Of a stretch of DNA of 5,183 bases, positions 1-5,056 are shown one piece after another. Source of the stretch: JAZDJT01 sp043803845 (GTDB taxonomy: Bacteria > Patescibacteriota > Minisyncoccia > Minisyncoccales > GCA-002788555); assembly GCA_043803845.1 (NCBI GenBank), contig JAZDJT010000026.1, positions 1-5,183 on the forward strand, read 5' to 3'. Made by a program: the position numbers and the translations under genes. The notes beneath the pieces are model-generated. The model saw only the letters and a program-made list of their open reading frames with translations. It was not told the origin of the DNA and made no database searches. Positions within the stretch are counted from its first letter, which is position 1. Each line of letters begins with the position of its first letter.

Positions 1-530
1 GGTGTGGTTATTTTGAAGTTGAGGTTTTTTTCATCAAAGATAATTTCGGCGTTTTTCGGAAGCGTCTCGTATCGGCCGAAGTTTTCCGTCAGAAAATTTT
101 CGAAAGTTTCACTGGAAAGTTTGGTTTTGAGAGGGAAATCATAAGCTCCAAATAACGATACGATTTTCGATTGGAGGCTTTTGAAAAATCTTTTCGGATT
201 TGACAAGTTGCTTTCCTTACCAAACTTGAAAGGCTCTTTGAGGCTTTCTTCTATATCGAAGCTCAACCCTATTTCTTTGGGAGTCGTTTGAACGGTTTTG
301 GTGTTGGTTTCCGTCGCAAAGACAAAATTAACCACTTCTTCCAGAAAGTTTTTTGATTCTTCTTCGAGTTTTATTTTGGCTTTTTCTTGAGTGAATCCTC
401 CAATTTTCTGATCAGCTATTTTTATCCCGATGGCGAAGGAATTCTTCGGGAAATAGACAAAAGAAAAAACAGCCACCCCCATGATAGTGACTGACAAAAT
501 GACAACCAATATGGTTTTTTTTGCTACCAT
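1..530 (-). CDS. VanW/PG_binding_4-type envelope protein, N-terminal part (cut by window edge)
   Basis: Reading from ATG at 530 down to base 1 gives 176 codons with no stop, so the C-terminus lies outside the window. Residues 1-5 are short and basic (MVAKK) and residues 6-27 form one hydrophobic segment, which suggests a membrane anchor or uncleaved signal with the rest outside the cytoplasm. After it comes the pattern of the putative peptidoglycan-binding domain PG_binding_4, usually found in front of a VanW or L,D-transpeptidase domain: an 'I-x-I-x-x-x-x-I-G-G-F-T-x-E-x-A' start (about 36-51), 'T-P-K-E-I-G-L-S-F-D' (83-92), and 'L-P-K-N-A-E-I-I-F' (157-165). Which enzymatic or binding domain follows cannot be seen. 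The start is 25 nt after the hsp20 stop, so the two may be co-transcribed. No Shine-Dalgarno sequence precedes the ATG. The open frame and membrane segment are certain; the family assignment is by motif memory. Confidence 0.72.
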   Translation of the reverse strand, partial: MVAKKTILVVILSVTIMGVAVFSFVYFPKNSFAIGIKIADQKIGGFTQEKAKIKLEEESKNFLEEVVNFVFATETNTKTVQTTPKEIGLSFDIEESLKEPFKFGKESNLSNPKRFFKSLQSKIVSLFGAYDFPLKTKLSSETFENFLTENFGRYETLPKNAEIIFDEKNLNFKITT

Positions 531-555
531 AAATCGGTCTTTTTACAGATTCTCT

Positions 556-975
556 CTAACCCACTGCCTTCACGTTAATTTTGGTTGTTTTTATCTTCTC
601 TGTTTTCGGCAAGTGTAATGTCAATATGCCGTTTTTTAATTCAGCCTTCGCTTCGGCGGCGTTAATCTCTTCGGGCAGAATGATTGAGCGTGAAAATGGT
701 CCCCAGTAGCACTCCTGATAAAAATAATTTTCTGTCGGAACTTCAATGATTTTTTCCCGCTCGCCCTTTATAGAGACCATGTCGTTTTGTATAGATATAT
801 CAAGGTCATCGGCCTTGACGCCGGCGATAGTTGACTGAACGATGATTTCGTTCTCCGTGCGAAACACGTCGACGGCAAGTTGTCCTTCCTCGGCCTCTTT
901 TTGCATCGGTTTTATCGACCCTTTCTCTTCATCAATTTTCTCGGAACCCGAGAGTTTTTCTAAAAAATCCTCCAT
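556..975 (-). CDS. hsp20: Small heat-shock protein, Hsp20/alpha-crystallin family
   Basis: The protein is 139 aa, normal for a bacterial small heat-shock protein: an ATP-independent cytoplasmic holdase that forms oligomers and keeps unfolding proteins soluble. Residues 1-31 are a charged, variable N-terminal arm (EKIDEEKG, KEAEEGQ). The alpha-crystallin domain spans about 32-124, beginning 'G-Q-L-A-V-D-V-F', continuing through 'T-I-A-G-V-K-A-D-D-L-D-I' (49-60), 'V-S-I-K-G-E-R-E' (67-74) and the Y-Q-E-x-Y-x-G-x-F-x-R segment (86-96), and ending in the family hallmark 'A-E-L-K-N-G-I-L-T-L-H-L-P-K' (111-124). A C-terminal I-x-V motif (I133-N-V135) matches the oligomerisation tail motif. The ATG at 975 gives a full-length product. 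No ribosome-binding site lies upstream, while GGAGG occurs just inside the gene at codons 1-3. A candidate promoter and a palindrome lie upstream. The stop is TAG. The family call is very secure; client proteins are unknown. Confidence 0.96.
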   Translation of the reverse strand: MEDFLEKLSGSEKIDEEKGSIKPMQKEAEEGQLAVDVFRTENEIIVQSTIAGVKADDLDISIQNDMVSIKGEREKIIEVPTENYFYQECYWGPFSRSIILPEEINAAEAKAELKNGILTLHLPKTEKIKTTKINVKAVG

Positions 976-1003
976 AGTTTTTTAAAAATTTAGATTATTT
1001 TTT

Positions 1004-1021
1004 TAGTTTAATTCTAAACTA
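1004..1021. promoter_or_regulatory. 18-bp inverted repeat over the predicted hsp20 transcription start; possible operator
   Basis: Two 7-bp arms, TAGTTTA (1004-1010) and TAAACTA (1015-1021), flank a 4-bp centre. The repeat abuts the candidate hsp20 -10 box (1021-1026) and covers the predicted +1 at about 1014, a usual position for a repressor site. A third TAGTTT copy lies at 975-980, next to the hsp20 start codon. It is not the CIRCE element of HrcA. The arms are almost all A/T and no T-run follows on either strand, so an intrinsic terminator is unlikely. The repeat is seen; the operator role is inferred and could be chance in AT-rich DNA. Confidence 0.35.
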
Positions 1022-1050
1022 TTGTATAATTTTTGAGTTACATTTTGCAA
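1021..1050 (-). promoter_or_regulatory. Candidate sigma-70-type promoter for hsp20
   Basis: On the minus strand, TTGCAA (1050-1045, 4 of 6 to the -35 consensus) is separated by 18 nt from TACAAT (1026-1021, 5 of 6 to the -10 consensus). Transcription would begin near 1014, giving an A/U-rich leader of about 39 nt before the hsp20 ATG at 975. The promoter overlaps the last codons of the PrsW-like gene, so hsp20 could be expressed independently while also receiving read-through, since no terminator separates the two genes. An alternative reading of the same stretch as TATACA fits less well. Confidence 0.5.
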
Positions 1051-1757
1051 GTGCGTGGTATTTTTTTGACCCTTATAAAAAAGAAAAACACTAAGATCCC
1101 CATGAATAATATTATAACGGTTGGCATCAGAAAAGAAAAGAGGTCTTGAGTGTTTTCCAGTTTTATTATAGAAACGTCATAAAATCCGTGCAGAATCGAG
1201 GCGATAAGTATGCCGAAAAAAAGTAAGGACCTCCTTTTGTGGTAGGCAGAATATGCCCAAAAATAGCCGGTTATAGCCGCCGCGAGAGTGTGTATAAACA
1301 CGGCGCTTAGTAGTCTAACGGTGCTGATAATCGCCGCCTCTTCCAGAGTTGTTATATTAAAAATCACCAGGATGTTTTCAATAGTCGCAAATCCCAAACC
1401 CGCTATAATCAAGTAGAGCATTATATCGATAGGCTCATCAAGATGTGAAGAGTCGATAACTCTTAATTTTACCACTATGTACTTTAAAAATTCTTCTACT
1501 AATCCCACTCCGATGATGTAATAGAAAAACAGCAGAAAGACAGATTTACCGGTTTCACCCTCCGGAAGAAAGCTGGAGAAAAACTCTTCCAGGAGTATAG
1601 CCGGTAGGACCATCACCATCCCCCAGAAAAAAACTTCTATTACCTTTTTGTGTGATTCCGGATGGACATCTTGTCTAAGATACAAAAGTAGCCAGGTCAA
1701 ACAGGGTAGTACGCTGATGAGAAAGTATAAGATAAAATCAGCTAAGCTCATAATCAT
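1038..1757 (-). CDS. PrsW-family intramembrane metalloprotease
   Basis: A 239-aa polytopic membrane protein with about seven or eight hydrophobic segments (roughly 5-27, 42-62, 72-96, 108-134, 143-170, 178-196, 209-229). It carries the conserved PrsW pattern in order: E-E-F-L-K at 88-92 inside a membrane segment, 'G-F-A-T-I-E-N' at 122-128, a histidine at 156 (F-I-H-T-L) and 'L-H-G-F-Y-D' at 189-194 with H190. The glutamates and histidines are the expected metal-binding or catalytic residues. In Bacillus subtilis PrsW performs site-1 cleavage of the anti-sigma factor RsiW; no sigma/anti-sigma pair is visible here, so the substrate is unknown. The ATG at 1757 lies 5 nt after the tsaD stop, suggesting one transcript; a second in-frame ATG at 1751 is equally plausible. 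Neither has a Shine-Dalgarno sequence. The basic tail after residue 229 (R-V-K-K-I-P-R) suggests a cytoplasmic C-terminus. Family membership is well supported. Confidence 0.85.
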   Translation of the reverse strand: MIMSLADFILYFLISVLPCLTWLLLYLRQDVHPESHKKVIEVFFWGMVMVLPAILLEEFFSSFLPEGETGKSVFLLFFYYIIGVGLVEEFLKYIVVKLRVIDSSHLDEPIDIMLYLIIAGLGFATIENILVIFNITTLEEAAIISTVRLLSAVFIHTLAAAITGYFWAYSAYHKRRSLLFFGILIASILHGFYDVSIIKLENTQDLFSFLMPTVIILFMGILVFFFFIRVKKIPRTCKM

Positions 1758-1762
1758 TGTGT

Positions 1763-2998
1763 TTAATAAATTTTTAAATTAGCTTTTGCCTTGATTTTCT
1801 CCCAATATTCCTTTTTGCCCTCGAGGGAATTGAAATAGCCGGCGATACCTATCATCGCTGCGTTGTCGGTGCAAAAAATCGGCTCCGGATAATACATTGA
1901 AAATTTAGGGAGCGCCCTCGCAACTCTTTTTCGAAATTGTATTTTTAAATCTCTATTGGCGACTACTCCTCCTCCCAGTAGCAGAGTTTTCACCTTGTAA
2001 TTTTTTATCGCCTTCAGGGTTTTAGCTATCAAAACGTCAATTACTGCGCTTTGCGCCGAAGCGGCTATATCCGCCTTAACTTTTTGACTTTTCATTTTTT
2101 TACTCCCCATTTTTTTAGTCAGGTATAAAACGGCGGTTTTCAGACCGGAGAAGCTGAAGTCATAGTTTTTTGCAAAAATCATGGGTCTGGGCAGATGGAA
2201 AACATCTTTACCGTTCCTTGAGAGTTTTTCTATTTCCGGTCCACCCGGATAGAACAGTTTTAGAATCTTAGCTATCTTATCCAGCCCCTCGCCGGCTGCG
2301 TCATCTCTGGTTTCGCCGAGGATTTTATATTTTCCGACTCTTTTTACTAGGGACAATTCGGTGTGGCCTCCGCTAACCACCAGGGCGACAGCTGGAAAGT
2401 TTTTAGTTCTGAACTTTGCTTGCTCATCCGCCGTAGCCCTATTTAAGAAGGGGCGTAGGCGGGGGGTTTTATTTTCACTGATAAAGTTAGCCAGTATGTG
2501 AGCCTCAACGTGATTTACTGGTACGATTGGTGTCTTCCAAAAAAAGGAAAGGGCTCTTATCAGGTTTATCCCCGACCATAGCGAAGGTTCCAAACCCGGT
2601 CCTTGTGTCACGGCTAATAAATCTATCTCAGGTTTTTTGTATTGTTCCAGGAATGATTTTGTTCTTTCGTATAAGGCGTCCTCTTTTTTAAAGAGCGATT
2701 TTAGCGTCTCATTCTGATGACTATTAATTTTTTTCGACGAATCTCTCTTTCTAAGGTTGTCCGTTTCTTTTAGGGCTTTTTTCAGCAGCGGTATCAAGCT
2801 TTTTTGGTGCTCTCTCTTTGCCAACATCGGTACAACTCCGCCGTATTTTCGGTGAATTTTAATCTGCGATGAAACAAGATTGGTTAATATTTCAAAATTC
2901 GGTTCGCCAGTTTTCCTATCCGATTTCTTCCCTCCATTTGCTTTTATTATCGCTACGCAAGTGTCATCGCAAGATGTGTCAATCGCTAATATCTTCAT
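1763..2998 (-). CDS. tsaD: tRNA N6-adenosine threonylcarbamoyltransferase TsaD
   Basis: TsaD (Kae1/Gcp family, ASKHA fold) transfers the threonylcarbamoyl group from threonylcarbamoyl-AMP to A37 of ANN-decoding tRNAs, working with TsaB and TsaE in the cytoplasm. From ATG 2998 (411 aa) the family motifs are: M-K-I-L-A-I-D-T-S-C-D-D-T (1-13), G-G-V-V-P-x-L-A-x-R-x-H (53-64), metal-binding H163-x-x-x-H167, S-G-G-H-T-E-L (209-215), D-D-A-A-G-E-G-L-D-K (232-241), F-S-F-S-G-L-K-T (281-288), G-G-G-V-V-A-N-R (342-349) and C-T-D-N-A-A-M (376-382) with the metal-ligand Asp at 378. All key residues are intact. It is about 70 residues longer than E. coli TsaD (337 aa) because of lysine-rich insertions near 22-34, 81-120 and 175-200 and a repeat at 294-308. 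An upstream in-frame TTG at 3013 would add five residues; ATG 2998 fits the family N-terminus better. The PrsW-like gene follows after 5 nt. TsaB and TsaE must be elsewhere. Confidence 0.97.
   Translation of the reverse strand: MKILAIDTSCDDTCVAIIKANGGKKSDRKTGEPNFEILTNLVSSQIKIHRKYGGVVPMLAKREHQKSLIPLLKKALKETDNLRKRDSSKKINSHQNETLKSLFKKEDALYERTKSFLEQYKKPEIDLLAVTQGPGLEPSLWSGINLIRALSFFWKTPIVPVNHVEAHILANFISENKTPRLRPFLNRATADEQAKFRTKNFPAVALVVSGGHTELSLVKRVGKYKILGETRDDAAGEGLDKIAKILKLFYPGGPEIEKLSRNGKDVFHLPRPMIFAKNYDFSFSGLKTAVLYLTKKMGSKKMKSQKVKADIAASAQSAVIDVLIAKTLKAIKNYKVKTLLLGGGVVANRDLKIQFRKRVARALPKFSMYYPEPIFCTDNAAMIGIAGYFNSLEGKKEYWEKIKAKANLKIY
2075..2119 (-). repeat. In-frame 15-nt tandem repeat inside tsaD (three degenerate copies)
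   Basis: Three consecutive 15-nt units encode the pentapeptides TKKMG, SKKMK and SQKVK (TsaD residues 294-308 from the ATG at 2998). The first two share a 10-base core (CATTTTTTTA on the plus strand, at 2093-2102 and 2108-2117) exactly 15 nt apart; the third has diverged. The repeat lies in the loop just before the conserved helix beginning K-A-D-I-A, where E. coli TsaD has a short acidic/polar turn. The unit length preserves the frame, consistent with local duplication or slippage. Confidence 0.65.
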
Positions 2999-3024
2999 AA
3001 AAACTGTTTTCAAAAATATAAATT

Positions 3025-3053
3025 TTGATTTCCCGTCGCCGAGATTATATAAT
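3025..3053 (+). promoter_or_regulatory. Sigma-70-type promoter for the ABC transporter pair
   Basis: TTGATT (3025-3030, 4 of 6 to the -35 consensus) and TATAAT (3048-3053, exact -10 consensus) are separated by exactly 17 nt, the optimal spacing. Predicted transcription start is about 3060, leaving a leader of about 26 nt before the permease ATG at 3086, with no Shine-Dalgarno sequence in it. This is the most convincing promoter in the window and should drive both the permease and the ATPase genes. Confidence 0.72.
3044..3053. promoter_or_regulatory. Palindromic -10 box shared by the divergent tsaD and ABC-transporter promoters
   Basis: ATTATATAAT (3044-3053) is its own reverse complement, so it holds an exact TATAAT on the plus strand (3048-3053) and another on the minus strand (3049-3044). 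The minus-strand copy would start transcription near 3037, about 39 nt before the tsaD ATG at 2998. No good minus-strand -35 box is present at 16-18 nt: AGAATT sits at 17 nt, and TTGCCG (3080-3075) is too far away at 25 nt. The tsaD side is therefore expected to be weaker or to need other contacts. Confidence 0.5.
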
Positions 3054-3085
3054 AATAACCTAATTTAATTCTTTCGGCAATTAAT

Positions 3086-4285
3086 ATGATTTCTCTTTTT
3101 GGTTTTTCTCTGCGCAACGCTTTCAGGAGAAAGGGGATAGCCATATTGGCGATAATCGGTGTTGGAATCGGTGTATCCCTGATGGTTTTTATCCTGTCGA
3201 GCTCTGCCGGCGCTAATAAGGCATTCTCCGAATCGTTTACAGAATCGGCGGCGGAAATCACCGTTTCCAGCAGCGTTTCGCCGATGGGATTTGGTATCTC
3301 CGGAGGAGAGTCTTCTTTGATACCTAAGACTTATGTAGCTAGAATAGAAAAAATTGAGAGCGTGAAAAGTGTCTCTTCCCGAGTTACAACCTTCTTCTCC
3401 TCTGAATTTGACCCGGTTTCTATTTTGGTGGGAGTAGACGCAGAAGAAGACAAAAAGAATAACGGTCCCACCACCGCTATTATCGAAGGTCGTTCTTTTT
3501 CAAAAGAGAACGAAATCATTGTCGGTAGCGCGCTTTTAAACTCTTACAAATTAGTCGGAAAGGAATTAAAAATCGGTGATATTATCGAAACCATAGCGCC
3601 TCCCTCAAAAAAAGGGGGTCCTCCGCGAAAAATCAACCTGAAGATTGTCGGAAAATTTGAGACCGGTAATCCTTTGGAAGAAGCATATATCTTCTCTTTT
3701 GACAAAACCGTCAGGGAGATTGCACAAATACCATCTGACAAGATAAACAGCATTGTTGTTAAGGTTAATTCTATCGGCAACGTAGAGAAAGTCGATGAGG
3801 CTATTAAAAAAGAATTCGAAAAAGATGACACACCAATTCAGACAATTCTTTACAAAAATATTCTTTCCAGTCTACAGAGTAGTCTTGAAACCTTCAGCAA
3901 ATTTCAATTGGCGATATCAATCTTTTCAGGCGTCGCCGGCGGAATGAGCATTTTGATTGTGATGCTGATTTCGGTCATAGAAAGAAAAAAAGAGTTCGGA
4001 ATCTTAAAGGCGGTGGGTTGGAGTAATTTTAACATCATTATATCAATCCTGATTGAATCTCTGACATTGAGCGCAATCGGGGTCTTATTCGGGCTCCTAA
4101 TAGGAGAGGTCGGCATATTCGTTTCCGGCTACTATCTGGAGTTCTTAAAAGATTTTTTGTTTTTGAGTTGGCAGGTGACGGCTTCAGTTTTGGCTTTCGG
4201 CGTAGTAGTTGGTGTAGTCGGAGGAGTTTATCCGGCTTGGCAAGCTTCAAAGGTCTCTCCCATAGAAGCCTTGCATAACGAATAA
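3086..4285 (+). CDS. MacB/FtsX-family ABC transporter permease
   Basis: This 399-aa protein has the classical type VII (MacB/LolCE-like) architecture. A cytoplasmic N-terminus (S-L-R-N-A-F-R-R-K, 8-16) leads into TM1 (about 17-38), followed by a large extracytoplasmic MacB_PCD-type domain (about 39-270). TM2 lies near 274-297, then the coupling segment E-R-K-K-E-F-G-I-L-K-A-V-G-W-S (299-313), TM3 (about 317-345), TM4 (about 362-384), and the terminal Y-P-A-W-Q-A-S-K-V-S-P-I-E-A-L motif (382-396) typical of the family. Such permeases use ATP hydrolysed in the cytoplasm to move substrates outside the membrane (lipoproteins, peptides, antibiotics) by mechanotransmission. Substrate cannot be read here; no outer-membrane or membrane-fusion partner is in the window. 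The ATPase starts 5 nt downstream. A proline/lysine/glycine-rich loop (A-P-P-S-K-K-G-G-P-P, 171-180) lies within the extracytoplasmic domain. The ATG has a good promoter but no Shine-Dalgarno sequence. Confidence 0.93.
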   Translation: MISLFGFSLRNAFRRKGIAILAIIGVGIGVSLMVFILSSSAGANKAFSESFTESAAEITVSSSVSPMGFGISGGESSLIPKTYVARIEKIESVKSVSSRVTTFFSSEFDPVSILVGVDAEEDKKNNGPTTAIIEGRSFSKENEIIVGSALLNSYKLVGKELKIGDIIETIAPPSKKGGPPRKINLKIVGKFETGNPLEEAYIFSFDKTVREIAQIPSDKINSIVVKVNSIGNVEKVDEAIKKEFEKDDTPIQTILYKNILSSLQSSLETFSKFQLAISIFSGVAGGMSILIVMLISVIERKKEFGILKAVGWSNFNIIISILIESLTLSAIGVLFGLLIGEVGIFVSGYYLEFLKDFLFLSWQVTASVLAFGVVVGVVGGVYPAWQASKVSPIEALHNE

Positions 4286-4290
4286 AAATT

Positions 4291-4992
4291 ATGATTGTAA
4301 AAAACGGCATAATCGAAAGGTCTGAAACTCTGGTGAATCTCAAAAATGTTACGAAAATCTACGGTAAGGGCGATTTGGCTTTCAAGGCCCTGGATGGCGT
4401 GAACCTGGGAATTAAAAAAGGAGAATTTTCTGCAGTTATCGGTCCTTCCGGTTCCGGCAAAACTACGCTTTTAAACATGATTGGGGCTCTCGATAAGCCA
4501 ACTTCCGGGGAAATCTTTCTTGAAGACCTAGATATTTCCAAGATAAAGGAATCAAAGTTATACAGAATAAGAAGAGAAAAAATAGGATTCATTTTCCAGA
4601 GTTATTACCTGATTCCCACACTAAACGTTTTGCAGAACATCATCGTTCCTTCGATGCCGCTTAAAACAAAAAAAGAAGATTATCTCCAAAAGGCCAAAGA
4701 ATTATTAGCCAGGGTCGGGATGAGAGGCAAAGAAAAGAGAAGACCCAGTCAGCTTTCCGGAGGCGAGCAACAGAGAGTGGCTATCGCCAGAGCCTTGATT
4801 ATCAATCCGCTATTGATTTTAGCAGATGAGCCGACAGGCAACCTTGACACCAAGACAGGCGGAGAAATCATAAAGCTGATGCAAGATTTAAATAAAAGAG
4901 AAGGGAAGACTTTTGTGATAGTGACCCATGACCAAAGAATCACCCAATTCTGCCAGAGAGTAATTCAGCTGCAAGATGGAAAAATAATTTAA
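4291..4992 (+). CDS. ABC transporter ATP-binding protein (LolD/MacB-type)
   Basis: This 233-aa nucleotide-binding subunit energises the permease encoded directly upstream. All motifs are intact: the A-loop tyrosine in 'V-T-K-I-Y-G-K-G' (Y24), Walker A G-P-S-G-S-G-K-T-T (51-59), Q-loop Q103 in 'G-F-I-F-Q-S-Y-Y-L-I-P-T-L-N-V', signature L-S-G-G-E-Q-Q-R-V-A-I-A-R-A (155-168), Walker B L-L-I-L-A-D-E (174-180), D-loop N-L-D (184-186) and H-loop H213 in 'V-T-H-D'. The 'P-T-G-N-L-D' and 'F-Q-S-Y-Y-L-I-P-T' wording is typical of the LolD/MacB/FtsE-like branch that pairs with MacB-type permeases. The ATG at 4291 is 5 nt after the permease stop and adds about 14 residues before the usual family start; an in-frame GTG at 4333 would give a more standard N-terminus (V-N-L-K-N-V-T-K-I-Y). 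The product is cytoplasmic and membrane-associated. Ends in TAA with no clear terminator after it. Confidence 0.95.
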   Translation: MIVKNGIIERSETLVNLKNVTKIYGKGDLAFKALDGVNLGIKKGEFSAVIGPSGSGKTTLLNMIGALDKPTSGEIFLEDLDISKIKESKLYRIRREKIGFIFQSYYLIPTLNVLQNIIVPSMPLKTKKEDYLQKAKELLARVGMRGKEKRRPSQLSGGEQQRVAIARALIINPLLILADEPTGNLDTKTGGEIIKLMQDLNKREGKTFVIVTHDQRITQFCQRVIQLQDGKII

Positions 4993-4997
4993 ATTCG

Positions 4998-5006
4998 TGA
5001 TATAAT
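4998..5006 (+). promoter_or_regulatory. Extended -10 promoter for the gene at the right edge
   Basis: TGATATAAT is a perfect extended -10 element (TGn followed by TATAAT at 5001-5006). No -35 match is found at 17 nt (GGAAAA, 4978-4983), which an extended -10 can compensate for. Transcription would start near 5013, giving a leader of about 44 nt before the ATG at 5057. It sits directly behind the ATPase stop, so the downstream gene probably has its own transcript, possibly with added read-through. Confidence 0.55.
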
Positions 5007-5035
5007 CTTAGTAGTATTAAAGGTCGTCTCTAATA

Positions 5036-5047
5036 TTATAGCTATAA
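5036..5047. repeat. 12-bp perfect palindrome in the leader of the right-edge gene
   Basis: TTATAGCTATAA is its own reverse complement and lies between the predicted transcription start (about 5013) and the ATG at 5057. It could be a dimeric repressor site. It has no loop and is nearly all A/T, so it is not a terminator. In AT-rich DNA a chance match of this size is possible. Confidence 0.25.
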
Positions 5048-5056
5048 AAAATATAT

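Noticed and set aside
1025..1030. Exact TATAAT on the plus strand between the hsp20 and PrsW-like genes
   Set aside because: Its -35 (TTTAGT at 17 nt) is poor and only antisense DNA lies downstream, so the minus-strand hsp20 promoter is the better reading, though an antisense RNA cannot be excluded.
976..1037. Intrinsic terminator or CIRCE element upstream of hsp20
   Set aside because: The hairpin is A/T-only and lacks a following T-run in the right orientation; the HrcA CIRCE half-sites (TTAGCACTC/GAGTGCTAA) are absent.
2998..3013. TTG at 3013 as the tsaD start
   Set aside because: The extra residues M-K-T-V-F are not part of the family N-terminus, whereas ATG 2998 gives the expected M-K-I-L-A-I-D-T-S-C-D-D-T.
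2880..3068. Plus-strand open frame over the tsaD start
   Set aside because: It is antisense to the conserved TsaD N-terminus and has no recognisable domain.
3010..3261. Minus-strand open frame overlapping the divergent promoter and the start of the permease gene
   Set aside because: It is antisense to a well-supported gene and covers the promoter; its translation resembles no family and is a frame shadow.
3600..3630. A-run followed by a G-run in the permease gene, resembling a slippery frameshift site
   Set aside because: The zero frame continues through a complete, family-typical permease, and no meaningful alternative-frame product follows.
4038..4343. Minus-strand open frame across the permease/ATPase junction
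   Set aside because: It is antisense to two confidently identified genes, with arginine/leucine-rich composition typical of shadow frames.
4993..5056. Terminator after the ABC ATPase gene
   Set aside because: The gap holds only A/T-rich sequence and a small loopless palindrome, with no G/C-rich stem and T-run.
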